From: Bacteriovoracaceae bacterium
GTDB lineage: Bacteria; Bdellovibrionota; Bacteriovoracia; Bacteriovoracales; Bacteriovoracaceae
Reading direction: 5' to 3'
DNA: 42,898 nucleotides
Assembly (NCBI GenBank): GCA_018649885.1
Contig: JABIHA010000099.1
Span: 1-42,898, forward strand
Notes under the pieces: generated by a model
Told to the model about the DNA's origin: nothing
Databases searched by the model: none
Seen by the model: only the letters and a program-made list of their open reading frames with translations
Shown here: in pieces, positions 36,401 to 42,898 of the stretch
Position numbering within the stretch: the stretch's first letter is position 1
Layout of the letters: each line of letters opens with the position of its first letter
Made by a program: the position numbers and the translations under genes

Positions 36401-37325
36401 GAGTAAGAAGTTTTATACCATGAAATTCCGGATGGTAATTGATCTGGACCTCACCACCATAAATGGAAACATCAGTTGAGGTTCCTCCCATATCAAAGCA
36501 AATGATTTTTTTCTCACCCTGCTTTTTTGCCGCATGGGTTGCACCAATCAGCCCACCGGCCGGTCCGGATAACAATGCATTATATCCTTTAAACCTATTT
36601 GCGTTACATAAACTCCCATCGGATTGCATGTAAAGAATGTTTTTTATGTTCAACAGGCCTTCAAGCTTTTGGGTGTACTGCTTGAGGTAGGGGGAGAGGT
36701 AGGCATCAAAGACCGCTGTTTCAGTTCGAGAAATATAATTGGCGACAGAGCTTACACGGTGAGAGAGAGAAACATATTCAAAGCCAAGCTTATAAGCGAG
36801 ACTTTCCAGAGCTAGCTCGTGCATAGGATTGATCGTTGAGTGCATAAAAGAAACCGCAAGGGACTTAATCCCCTTATTTAAAATGCGATGTAATTCAAAT
36901 TGTGCGATATCTTGGTCAAATTCTGTAAGTTCATAGCCTTCGGCATTCATGCGGCCTGGTATTTCTGTACTGTAGCAGTGGAGAGGCTCAATTTTTTCAA
37001 TGTCTAAGTCAAATAATCGTGGACGATTCTGCTGCCTAATGTTTAATACATCTCGTTGACCTAAAGTTGTTACCAGAGCACACTTGACACCTTTTTTCTC
37101 GAGGAAAGCATTGGTGGCAACAGTCGTTCCGAGTCGCACTTGTTCAATTGCCTCATGGAAACGTCTATGCCCAATTATGTGAGCGATTCCTTCTACAATG
37201 GCCGATTCATAGTTCACACTTTGAGAAAGTAGTTTATGAGTCCTATAAACCCCTTCTCGATTAACAGCAATAAAATCGGTAAAGGTACCGCCGCAATCAA
37301 TCCAAAATGTCCACTTCGTTGTCAT
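33495..37325 (-). CDS. 5-oxoprolinase fused to a gamma-glutamylcyclotransferase domain
   Basis: A 1276-residue cytoplasmic protein. Residues ~1-615 are the hydantoinase A half: WIDCGGTFTDFIAV, and FDMGGTSTDVSIYGG, ATP-binding loops. Residues ~625-1115 are the hydantoinase B half: GELIANAPHIPVHLGSMGDA, ITNDPTSGGTHLPDVTVITP and TPGGGGFGP at the end. Together they form ATP-dependent 5-oxoprolinase (5-oxoproline to glutamate). Residues ~1130-1276 look like a gamma-glutamylcyclotransferase domain: VFCFGSNMDIHQI (substrate loop YGSN type), GHKVWGLLVSITDEDLKTLD, and a catalytic Glu in DHFECSNRGYERI (E1210). The cyclotransferase releases the 5-oxoproline that the rest consumes. A 57-bp hairpin repeat ends 13 bp before the start. 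Confidence 0.9.
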   Translation of the reverse strand: MTTKWTFWIDCGGTFTDFIAVNREGVYRTHKLLSQSVNYESAIVEGIAHIIGHRRFHEAIEQVRLGTTVATNAFLEKKGVKCALVTTLGQRDVLNIRQQNRPRLFDLDIEKIEPLHCYSTEIPGRMNAEGYELTEFDQDIAQFELHRILNKGIKSLAVSFMHSTINPMHELALESLAYKLGFEYVSLSHRVSSVANYISRTETAVFDAYLSPYLKQYTQKLEGLLNIKNILYMQSDGSLCNANRFKGYNALLSGPAGGLIGATHAAKKQGEKKIICFDMGGTSTDVSIYGGEVQINYHPEFHGIKLLTPMMDIHTVAAGGGSILSYDDGRLKVGPESAGAYPGPACYQNGGPLTITDANLFLGRIDPEKFPKVFGPNQNCGLDKKIVREKFNELSKDSGLTALELAEGFIEVAVETMSRAIHKVSVEKGLDPKEFTLVSFGGAGGQMALKVAESLRIESVLIHPLSSVLSAFGIGQAQVGLRLNGRFVDGHNSLKIEMEKKLDSKSFDSTPFFLLRAKDSNHEFQIQAESYYLASEKFKTLYQQTFGIALQGPPVCDTIVLKSHIKEHSHQLEFKSSPESINDEGLISENNTCLVVEKNWSGKRFENGVWQFKFEPKEQVKNIRDERIELEIFYQRFQFIAEQMGLTLKRLARSVNIKERNDFSCALFNEKGELIANAPHIPVHLGSMGDAVRFVISHASKIEPGDSFITNDPTSGGTHLPDVTVITPVFFEEKIVMWLASRGHHADIGGVSPGSMPGHSTCLEQEGVVIKLHKLVHQGNFNEDLLRDILCSGPYPVRKYELNLHDIKAKLAANQKGLEELVTILNKCGTAYVQKMGKSLIEYTHRKIEKALQNFDSSKVKKTITGDRVIELEIFYRDKVLFFNFAGSSPRLQNNFNTPLPVVKASIMFALRCLIMEDIPLNEGVLRSVEIQVPENCMLNPGASDAVVAGNVETSQVICDLVFEALGVKANSQGTMNNLSFGTEKYQYYETLAGGSGATASAVGASAVQVNMTNSLLTDPEVMESRFPVLVELMAIRLGSGGAGQNFGGDGLYRKIVFLEKMSVSMITQFREESPQGLGQGKQATRGINLLESKNEITELSECFSVEVQPGDRLIISTPGGGGFGPDKSLSENLVFCFGSNMDIHQIKNRCPSAKVIKRATAHDYELRYTRYSEARKGGVADMMAAPGHKVWGLLVSITDEDLKTLDHFECSNRGYERIEIDVKGDNGVVQHAYAYDVIDKKPNIAPNKLYEWQVYLGAYNIAAPEYYLDHIKGFR

Positions 37326-37338
37326 GTCACTATCTTAT

Positions 37339-37395
37339 AGGTGCCAGGTACACGGAGTAAAGCATTAGACTCATACCACAGTGTACTTGGCACCT
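37339..37395. repeat. Inverted repeat with AGGTGCC ends in the leader of the oxoprolinase fusion
   Basis: Arms 37339-37353 and 37381-37395, 15 bp with one mismatch (AGGTGCCAGGTACAC), loop 27 bp. It starts 14 bp upstream of the oxoprolinase ATG, so it lies in the 5' leader or promoter of that gene. The rest of the 395-bp gap to 37720 is AT-rich without a gene. Confidence 0.85.
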
Positions 37396-37720
37396 TTGGG
37401 GGGAATCTTTTTTTGCCATTCTTTTGTGTACTTTATTAATGCTAGTAGGGAAGCATAGGGAAAGTAAGGAAGGCTAAGTGGTCGTAATCCTATATCGCAG
37501 CTTAGGAGAGTACAAAGCAATCATTTGAATTTCTAGATTATGCTAAAATCAACTAATTAGATGACTTGGGGTGAGTACAATTAGATTTGAAAAACACTAA
37601 AATTTATTTATTCGTCGGTCAATCTTAATTAATTTGTGTTTAGAGTTTTCCCGAAGGTAAACAATGAAGCCGTTTGTGGGGACAAAAGATATAAGAGTGA
37701 GGATAAGAATAGGAGTGGGA

Positions 37721-38872
37721 ATGCGATTAACTATATTTTTTATTGCATTGGTATTTTCTGCACACTCCTTTGGGGAATTTAAATTAACTGAACAAGAGTG
37801 TTCAACAATTCAACTTGATGCTGAAGGTGAAACTCTTGAAAATCACCCTTTCTTAGGGCAAGGCTCAACCGGTACCTGTTATTCTCATGCAAGCTCAAAA
37901 TTAATTGATCACCACATTATGAAAACTGAAGGGGTCCCATTTCATTCATCACCCATGGTGAATGCTATTTTATTCCAAGCAGCTATAAATGGAGATGATC
38001 TTTACGGGGGAAATAATAATTGCCAATTGTTAAATACAGCAAATAGAGAGGGTGTTTGTCCGAGAGAGAAATTTGAAGGGACTTTTAAGGTAAAAGACTT
38101 TGAGCCACTCCTTATGGAATTGTCTAGGATCTATAAAAGTTATAGTAAAGGGAGATCAAAGAAAAAGGATGCTATTGTAGCAAGAATACAAAAAAAGCTT
38201 GAAAGAAAGCACAAGCTCGAAAGTACTAAGCCTCCAACAACCATACAGGTTCAAAACTCTTTGGACCAAGGAAGCTTTGGAGATTTTTTAAAAGTTTTAT
38301 TAGTAGATAGTTATTGCCCTGATAGAAAAATCATGAATACTCCAATAAGCTGTGATGAAAAACGAATCTTTTCTCCAGATGAGTCAGAATCTTCAAGATC
38401 TATTCATCAAGGTTTAGAGCATGGAAATCCGACTGCTATTGAAATTTGTGGAAACGTATTAAGCAATTCTTCTTATGTCGGCGTAAACTGGGAATCAGAA
38501 GATCTTGCTCGTGGGAATCGTAATGCAACTGCTTCTGCGGGGGGAGATGATCCTTGTAGGGCTCATTGGCTTACAGTTATTGGAAGAGAATGGCAAAATG
38601 GATCTTGTCACTTTAAACTCTATGATTCTATGAATTCAAGGTCTTTTACTGAAGGGAAAATCAGCATCTCTGAAAAAAAAATCGGCCTCAATATTTTTCA
38701 ATATACTTCTATTTATAGTTTTTCTGAAAGTTTGAGAGGTAAAAGGCAACTGGTTAAACCGGGAGAAGTTGGTTCAGCGCAGACATATCAATTAGGTGGT
38801 TCACGAGATGGTGAACGTAAATTCCGAGAGCCAGAAACATATACAACTTCTGAAGTGCTTGCTGATGAATAA
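37721..38872 (+). CDS. Secreted papain-like cysteine peptidase
   Basis: The 383-residue product starts MRLTIFFIALVFSAHSFGEF (signal peptide) behind AGGAGTGGGA; the longer frame from 37664 has no such site. The catalytic region is LGQGSTGTCYSHASSKLIDH with Q47 and C53, matching the papain QGxxGxCW/Y pattern. His282 is in DPCRAHWLTVIGRE, and a following YDSMNS holds the Asn/Asp that completes the triad. Extra Cys are near 100, 118 and 219. An inserted basic, helical stretch (KSYSKGRSKKKDAIVARIQK) is unusual. It likely cleaves proteins in the periplasm or outside the cell. No propeptide could be recognised. Confidence 0.8.
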   Translation: MRLTIFFIALVFSAHSFGEFKLTEQECSTIQLDAEGETLENHPFLGQGSTGTCYSHASSKLIDHHIMKTEGVPFHSSPMVNAILFQAAINGDDLYGGNNNCQLLNTANREGVCPREKFEGTFKVKDFEPLLMELSRIYKSYSKGRSKKKDAIVARIQKKLERKHKLESTKPPTTIQVQNSLDQGSFGDFLKVLLVDSYCPDRKIMNTPISCDEKRIFSPDESESSRSIHQGLEHGNPTAIEICGNVLSNSSYVGVNWESEDLARGNRNATASAGGDDPCRAHWLTVIGREWQNGSCHFKLYDSMNSRSFTEGKISISEKKIGLNIFQYTSIYSFSESLRGKRQLVKPGEVGSAQTYQLGGSRDGERKFREPETYTTSEVLADE

Positions 38873-38930
38873 TAAAGTTTAGATTTTTTGCTTTTTACCA
38901 CTTTCAAGATAGGAAAATAAGAAAAAATAA

Positions 38931-39030
38931 GTGCGTGGCTAGAATCAAATTGCCAGTGCATTGTGAAAAGTACCTCTATTTTACCTCTATTGCCTCTATT
39001 CATACCTCTATTCAAATGAGCATGGCACCT
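38931..39030. repeat. Dispersed 42-bp block followed by an acctctatt stutter
   Basis: 38931-38972 is identical to 42723-42764. Next, acctctatt or cctctatt occurs four times (38972, 38983, 38993, 39004), then gagcatggcacct, shared with the repeats at 26049 and 3587. A second GGCACCT is at 39084-39090. The 42-bp block at the right edge is instead followed by the cgaatgc stretch, so the block is a common left half with different right halves. Confidence 0.85.
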
Positions 39031-39129
39031 AATTTGAAGTAAAGTCGGGCGGTCCCACTCTTGACCCCACACACCGGGTATATGGCACCTGTTTGGTGTA
39101 ATATTAAACTATGAAAAAAAGACTACTTA

Positions 39130-39780
39130 GTGATTAAAGATCTCGAACAACGTATCATTTACGAAAATGAAAATGTACTTGTCGTTAACAAACCATATAA
39201 TCTTCCCTCAACTGGGCGTTCATTAGATGATGATGACTGCTTACAGTTTTGGCTAATAAAGCGCCATGGAGGTATGGTTTGGGCAATTCATCAACTTGAT
39301 GCCGATACGAGTGGTGTTAATATTTTTGTAACTGAAAAAAAGTTGGTTTCTATATATAAAAAATCCTTAGAAAAAATGAATGCAAATAAAGAGTACTTAG
39401 TAATCGTTCATGGTGTTCCCGATTGGAATGAATGCGAAGAGTTTGGACCCATAGGTAAGATTGATGATCATAGTCTTGGCATTCACCCAGAAGGTAAAAG
39501 TGCACACAGCAAATTTACTGTAATTAAAAGAGGTGAAAATCATACATTTTTGAAAGCTCAAATTTTTACCGGACGAACACACCAGATACGAATACATCTA
39601 AGTCACCTTGGACACCCGGTCGTTGGTGATGATTGGTACTGTAAGCCTCCTTGTCAGGAGCATATACGTCAGGCACTACATTGCCATAAAATACACTTGC
39701 TCAGTAGCAATGAACTTTTCACGGCACCTTTACCCCTGGATCTAGAAGAGCTGATTGTAAAATTTAATATTAATGAATAA
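39130..39780 (+). CDS. RluA-family pseudouridine synthase
   Basis: The 216-residue product has the RluA/RsuA-type catalytic segment HQLDADTSGVNIFV (Asp57 as the nucleophile; the usual HRLD is HQLD here), GRTHQIRIHLSHLGHPVVGD and LHCHKIHL, which are RluA hallmarks. It isomerises uridine to pseudouridine in rRNA or tRNA. No S4 domain is present, so it is of the short type. The start is a GTG at 39130. A short ATG frame at 39111 is out of phase and stops after eight codons; it could be a leader. The substrate site cannot be predicted. Confidence 0.92.
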   Translation: MIKDLEQRIIYENENVLVVNKPYNLPSTGRSLDDDDCLQFWLIKRHGGMVWAIHQLDADTSGVNIFVTEKKLVSIYKKSLEKMNANKEYLVIVHGVPDWNECEEFGPIGKIDDHSLGIHPEGKSAHSKFTVIKRGENHTFLKAQIFTGRTHQIRIHLSHLGHPVVGDDWYCKPPCQEHIRQALHCHKIHLLSSNELFTAPLPLDLEELIVKFNINE

Positions 39781-39828
39781 ATGAAAAAGAAAAGAAAGAG
39801 CATGTCCCCCCTTTTTTAATTTGAATGC

Positions 39829-40872
39829 TCACTCCCCAACACTTTTGACTTCGATCACCTCATAGACTTGTTGGTAGGGTGATAACTCGCCTGATCCGCT
39901 ATCTTTATATTCTGGAAAGAGCCTGGAAAAATCGTTAGCGACAAGAAAACTCCCTTCTGTAGCAGAGTATCCATCAAAAAAATTACGTGCAGAGGTTTCA
40001 AATTCTAATCCTGAGGTGTCCCTTACCACCAGAGTGGAATAAAGATCGTTGGTGCTAAAAAGAGAGAGTGACGCTTTTATCATCTCATCTCTAGCTGGTT
40101 TAATAGCCTCAGGCGTTGTTAAAATACAGTACTTATGTTTTTGGAGCTCTACTAAAATTTTAGGTTCCTCTAAAAGATGACTATTGCCTGCGGTAATAAA
40201 AAGAACTGAACCTTCACTTCCTTCACCGCTAGAAAACCTGCGAATATTTTCAATCAAGGTAGTATTTCTCTGATCAAGTGTGGCAATATCCAGGCGCTTT
40301 ATCTGGGCCATATAGGAATCCGATTTCTTAACCTCTTCCTCTATTTCAAACATCTTGGCCTCTTTTAATACTTCACATTCAGCTTGTGATGAACAACCCT
40401 GGCCGATTGCAATTTGCTCAAATTCTGTGAAAAGCCTGGTGGCCCTTTCAAGGCTTTCTTTTGCCTGTGCCTGGTAACTTGTAACTTGCTCAACAATACT
40501 TAAATCATCCCAACCAAGACCAGTGAGATTTGCCGACAACTCCGTTCTATTTTGACTCATACCAAACACATCTCTTTTTAAATCAACCTCTCCCTCAAAA
40601 CCTTCGAGCATCCAATAAGATCGTTTCCCCGTGGACTGTTTTATTGAATTGGCCAGCCTTCCTATCAATTCATTTCTTTTTTCAATTAAAGAGACATTTT
40701 CATGCACTTCTCCAAAAAGAATAATTTCAGCTTCTTCAATGGGAGTTTGGCAAAGAGTTGGATGTGGGATAAGTCCTTTTGGAATCATAGAGGCCAGGTC
40801 AACTTCCTCACTCTTTAAATTAAAAGAGTAAAAACTGAGTGCAATTGCCAGGCTCCATACCACTATTTTCAT
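39829..40872 (-). CDS. Exported TIKI/TraB/ChaN-superfamily-like protein
   Basis: The 347-residue product has a signal peptide (MKIVVWSLAIALSFYSFNLK, cleavage near LKSEE). Start 40872 follows GGGGAGAGAAG. ILFGEVHENVSLIEKRNELI is the GExH motif of the TIKI/TraB/ChaN (EreA-like) superfamily. WMLEGFEGEVD, DQRNTTLIENIRRF and FITAGNSHLLE supply the later acidic, Arg/Asn and GxxH motifs. Superfamily members include metalloproteases and ChaN haem-uptake lipoproteins. The exact role is unclear. The long middle insert is Cys-containing (GQGCSSQAECEV) and helical. It converges with the RluA gene. Confidence 0.75.
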   Translation of the reverse strand: MKIVVWSLAIALSFYSFNLKSEEVDLASMIPKGLIPHPTLCQTPIEEAEIILFGEVHENVSLIEKRNELIGRLANSIKQSTGKRSYWMLEGFEGEVDLKRDVFGMSQNRTELSANLTGLGWDDLSIVEQVTSYQAQAKESLERATRLFTEFEQIAIGQGCSSQAECEVLKEAKMFEIEEEVKKSDSYMAQIKRLDIATLDQRNTTLIENIRRFSSGEGSEGSVLFITAGNSHLLEEPKILVELQKHKYCILTTPEAIKPARDEMIKASLSLFSTNDLYSTLVVRDTSGLEFETSARNFFDGYSATEGSFLVANDFSRLFPEYKDSGSGELSPYQQVYEVIEVKSVGE

Positions 40873-41022
40873 CTTCTCTCCCCAAAGGTCATTATACCTC
40901 AATTTCCCTACTCATCAGACGGTTGATAATGACGGGATTCCATCTAGTTAAAGGTAGTAGAAATATTATTTATTTAGTTTGAAAAATAGCTTGAGATAAA
41001 GAGATAAAGTATCACGCACTGA

Positions 41023-41216
41023 AAAAGAGGCTTAATTGATGTAATAAGAGGGCTTAGAGTGATGCTCGATAGTGATTTAGCAGAGCTTTATGGTGTAACG
41101 ACGAAGAGGTTAAGGAAAGAGAACTTTTAAGGTCGCAATTTGCGACCTTAAAAAAATCATTGGCATTGAAAGAAACCAGAAAAATATTTGTTGAGAATCA
41201 AACCTCCTCCAATTGA
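41023..41216 (+). pseudogene. Decayed ORF6N-domain gene
   Basis: From 41023 the frame reads RGLIDVIRGLRVMLDSDLAE, then LYGVTTKRLRKENF and a stop (41128-41130). In a second frame (41124-41216) it continues LLRSQFATLKKSLALKETRK. ORF6N proteins typically read VMLDxDLAELYGVxTKRL...LRSQFATL, so a segment of roughly 25-30 residues between the two is missing and the frame has shifted. ORF6N genes are common on phages and mobile elements. A 14-bp-arm palindrome (41126-41154 region, TTTTAAGGTCGCAA) lies on the joint. The rest of 40903-41281 holds no gene. Confidence 0.85.
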
Positions 41217-41281
41217 TGATGCAGAGTTTAACCGCTAAGATGAAACGGGGCGCACACCGGGGCCAAGACGAGAATGGATTA

Positions 41282-42631
41282 TTAAATCACGAGATCATCC
41301 AGACCATTTGGAACGACTTCAAAATCAAGAAGTTCAGTGTTTTCTAATTGATCATATTTTTTTTCTGCTATCTTTCTTAAGTCATTAACCGTTAACTCAA
41401 CCATCTCGGTGTATTCAGCGCGTTCAACGAAAAATTCACTTTTTTTGCTGTTTGGTCGAACAATTATTGGCATATCATATCGAATGCCTACGTTTGGTAC
41501 TATCTCCGGCGATGAATCTAAAATATTTAAAAGGATTTGAGGACTTGCATACAAAAGACCTTGCCTCTTATCAAAAAAAGCATCGCTCATGGTATTTTTT
41601 TTCTTGATTAAGTTCAGATCTCTTCGCGATATGGCCATCCCGATAGTTCGAATTAGCCCTATATTTGTTATCTCGTCCCTACTGGACAAATCAAGGAGCT
41701 TCGCTGCTACCTTAATTTTGGCATTACAAGAGATTCGTTCCTTATATAGGGAATTGCATGAATTAATAGGCAGCTTAATATTATTTTTAGCAGCAAAATC
41801 CATGATCTTTAAAATCGACATCTCCGATTCGTGAACATTACAGCAGGTTTCGAGACGATTTAGCTTATATCCACGCAAACCCAACTCTTTTTCGTTATGT
41901 GAAGTAAGGCTCATTTCATGTAGATTGAGATAATCAACTCCGATTAATTCAAGTTCCTTGATTAACGTCTTAAGGCGCGAAAAATCCTCAGGCACGGCCG
42001 GAATTTCAACCGTGACTTTTGGTATATACTTCAAGGCCTTGGACAGCTTTGAGAGATCATAATCAAATGCGGCAATATTGAATCGCAATTCGTCTACTCC
42101 AGCTTCCTTTAACACTTTAAGTGCTGCTTCATTTACACCAAGGCCGCTGGTATAACACCAAATATACATCGTAGAAGAAAACTCTTTTCTTATAGCAGTA
42201 CAATATTCTTTAACCAGGTCCAAGTAAAGTAGCGGCTCTCCTCCACTAAATGAAACGCCGGTTGAGCCTATCGTTTTAAGATAGGTGATGAAACTTTGAA
42301 CACTTTTAAATTCAACTCCATTAGCATTGGGAGCTCGATCAACGGATTGTGAATCAGGACAAAAGAAACAGCCGTTGGGACATTTTCCTCCAATAAAAAG
42401 GCAGGTCCATTTCCCTTCAACACAGCTTTTGCAACCAGGAGAGAGTTCACCGTAATGTATTTTATTATTGTTTTGGATAAAGTGGCAGCTTTGCTCAAGT
42501 CCTTTCCACAATTCACTACGCTTGTCCGTCTCGGCTTGTGCTTCATTATGAGTAAAAAAATGATGGTTTTTAAAAGATTTCCCAAGCGTTTTTCTGCATT
42601 CAGATATTACTTTTGAACGGTCTTTGGTCAT
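41282..42631 (-). CDS. Radical SAM enzyme of unknown function
   Basis: The 449-residue product has the radical SAM CX3CX2C motif CPNGCFFCPD (C84, C88, C91) for a [4Fe-4S] cluster, SGGEPLLYLDLVKEY (GGEP motif for SAM binding) and LRFNIAAFD, as in TIM-barrel members. Further Cys just before (SPGCKSCVEGKWTC, near 64-72) and at ~265-278 and ~236 (LETCCNVHES) could bind auxiliary clusters. This style resembles uncharacterised radical SAM proteins of the PflA-like type. No substrate can be named. It has no signal peptide. It is at the window end beside the terminal repeat and has no operon partner here. Confidence 0.9.
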   Translation of the reverse strand: MTKDRSKVISECRKTLGKSFKNHHFFTHNEAQAETDKRSELWKGLEQSCHFIQNNNKIHYGELSPGCKSCVEGKWTCLFIGGKCPNGCFFCPDSQSVDRAPNANGVEFKSVQSFITYLKTIGSTGVSFSGGEPLLYLDLVKEYCTAIRKEFSSTMYIWCYTSGLGVNEAALKVLKEAGVDELRFNIAAFDYDLSKLSKALKYIPKVTVEIPAVPEDFSRLKTLIKELELIGVDYLNLHEMSLTSHNEKELGLRGYKLNRLETCCNVHESEMSILKIMDFAAKNNIKLPINSCNSLYKERISCNAKIKVAAKLLDLSSRDEITNIGLIRTIGMAISRRDLNLIKKKNTMSDAFFDKRQGLLYASPQILLNILDSSPEIVPNVGIRYDMPIIVRPNSKKSEFFVERAEYTEMVELTVNDLRKIAEKKYDQLENTELLDFEVVPNGLDDLVI

Positions 42632-42670
42632 TTATCTTCTCTCCTGCACTACTACTTATACCATTTTGTA

Positions 42671-42697
42671 ACCAAAGGTGCCAAACCAAAGGTGCCA
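42671..42697. repeat. Tandem accaaaggtgcca duplication
   Basis: accaaaggtgcca at 42671-42683 is repeated at 42685-42697, giving two AGGTGCC motifs (42676 and 42690) 14 bp apart. It lies in the gap between the radical SAM gene and the 42-bp block, another local stutter in a repeat-rich gap. Confidence 0.8.
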
Positions 42698-42722
42698 GGC
42701 TAGATTCTAGTTCCGAATAATA

Positions 42723-42764
42723 GTGCGTGGCTAGAATCAAATTGCCAGTGCATTGTGAAAAGTA
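42723..42764. repeat. 42-bp block, second copy
   Basis: Identical to 38931-38972 (gtgcgtggctagaatcaaat onwards). It joins the terminal inverted repeat after six further bases. Confidence 0.9.
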
Positions 42765-42769
42765 TCACG

Positions 42770-42891
42770 TACGAATGCTACTGCTTTAACAAAATAGTTT
42801 CATGATTCTAAAGACATACGGCCACGTGTCGTGGCCGTATTTAACTTTCTTGTTACATTAAAATTGCAAAATAAAAACAAACAAGGAAGCT
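42770..42891. repeat. Right copy of the terminal inverted repeat
   Basis: Reverse complement of 1-122. It contains a perfect hairpin, ATACGGCCAC (42816-42825), GTGTC loop, GTGGCCGTAT (42831-42840), and then an AT-rich leader. The hairpin lies ~53 bp before the ATG at 42894. Confidence 0.9.
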
Positions 42892-42893
42892 TT

Positions 42894-42898
42894 ATGAA
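42894..42898 (+). CDS. Start of a gene running off the right edge
   Basis: An ATG at 42894 follows AAGGAAGCTTT, a good ribosome site. Only ATGAA is in the window, so the product cannot be guessed. By symmetry the left edge would run into a minus-strand copy of the same gene start. Confidence 0.4.

Overview
The window looks like chromosomal DNA from an AT-rich Gram-negative bacterium with a large load of secreted proteins. A TIGR02147-type regulator, a MopE-motif protein and many small Cys-containing exported proteins that match no family I know suggest the Bdellovibrionota (Bacteriovorax/Bdellovibrio-like predators) or a relative. This assignment is an inference from gene style, not a measured phylogeny. 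I see no tRNA, rRNA, CRISPR array or intact insertion sequence.

Layout. (1) 1-430: the left edge is an inverted copy of the right edge, followed by a tandem cgaatgcc repeat that runs straight into a small ORF lacking a normal 5' end. (2) 444-5538: aconitase B, a GC-richer hairpin-rich intergenic stretch, a small exported protein, and a secreted CHAP-type peptidase with a MopE-like motif. (3) 5639-7640: an accessory, cassette-like island with a long inverted repeat, a GNAT acetyltransferase, a small protein bracketed by 74-bp direct repeats, a truncated chloramphenicol phosphotransferase-like gene and an IS30-type transposase remnant. (4) 7641-13238: a two-gene operon of GT4-like glycosyltransferases; the second is a 1404-residue fusion ending in a phosphodiester glycosidase (NAGPA) domain. 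(5) 13356-18958: exported proteins, including an 814-residue protein with two internal ~80-residue repeats and a 24-bp tandem repeat, a secreted HExxH metallopeptidase, and a Cys-rich protein with a decayed partial copy 5 kb away. (6) 19093-25809: a TPR protein with a possible DNA-binding C-terminus, more exported proteins, and a TIGR02147 regulator whose upstream region has a perfect 13-bp inverted repeat; related half-sites lie in the intergenic region at 22832-23167. (7) 26099-33258: HrpB helicase, exported proteins including an overlapping 38-codon ORF, and an M3-family lipoprotein peptidase. (8) 33495-42631: a 5-oxoprolinase fused to a gamma-glutamylcyclotransferase domain, a secreted papain-like peptidase, an RluA-type pseudouridine synthase, a TIKI/TraB/ChaN-like exported protein, an ORF6N remnant and a radical SAM enzyme.

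Two threads run through the window. One is a secretome of hydrolases (CHAP, papain-like, HExxH and M3) among unrecognised exported proteins. The other is a family of short intergenic repeats carrying AGGTGCC/GGCACCT ends, several forming hairpins, one of which sits directly upstream of the 5-oxoprolinase fusion. The strongest candidates for something new are the oxoprolinase-cyclotransferase fusion (two consecutive steps of the gamma-glutamyl cycle in one chain), the glycosyltransferase-NAGPA fusion, and the putative TIGR02147 operator set.
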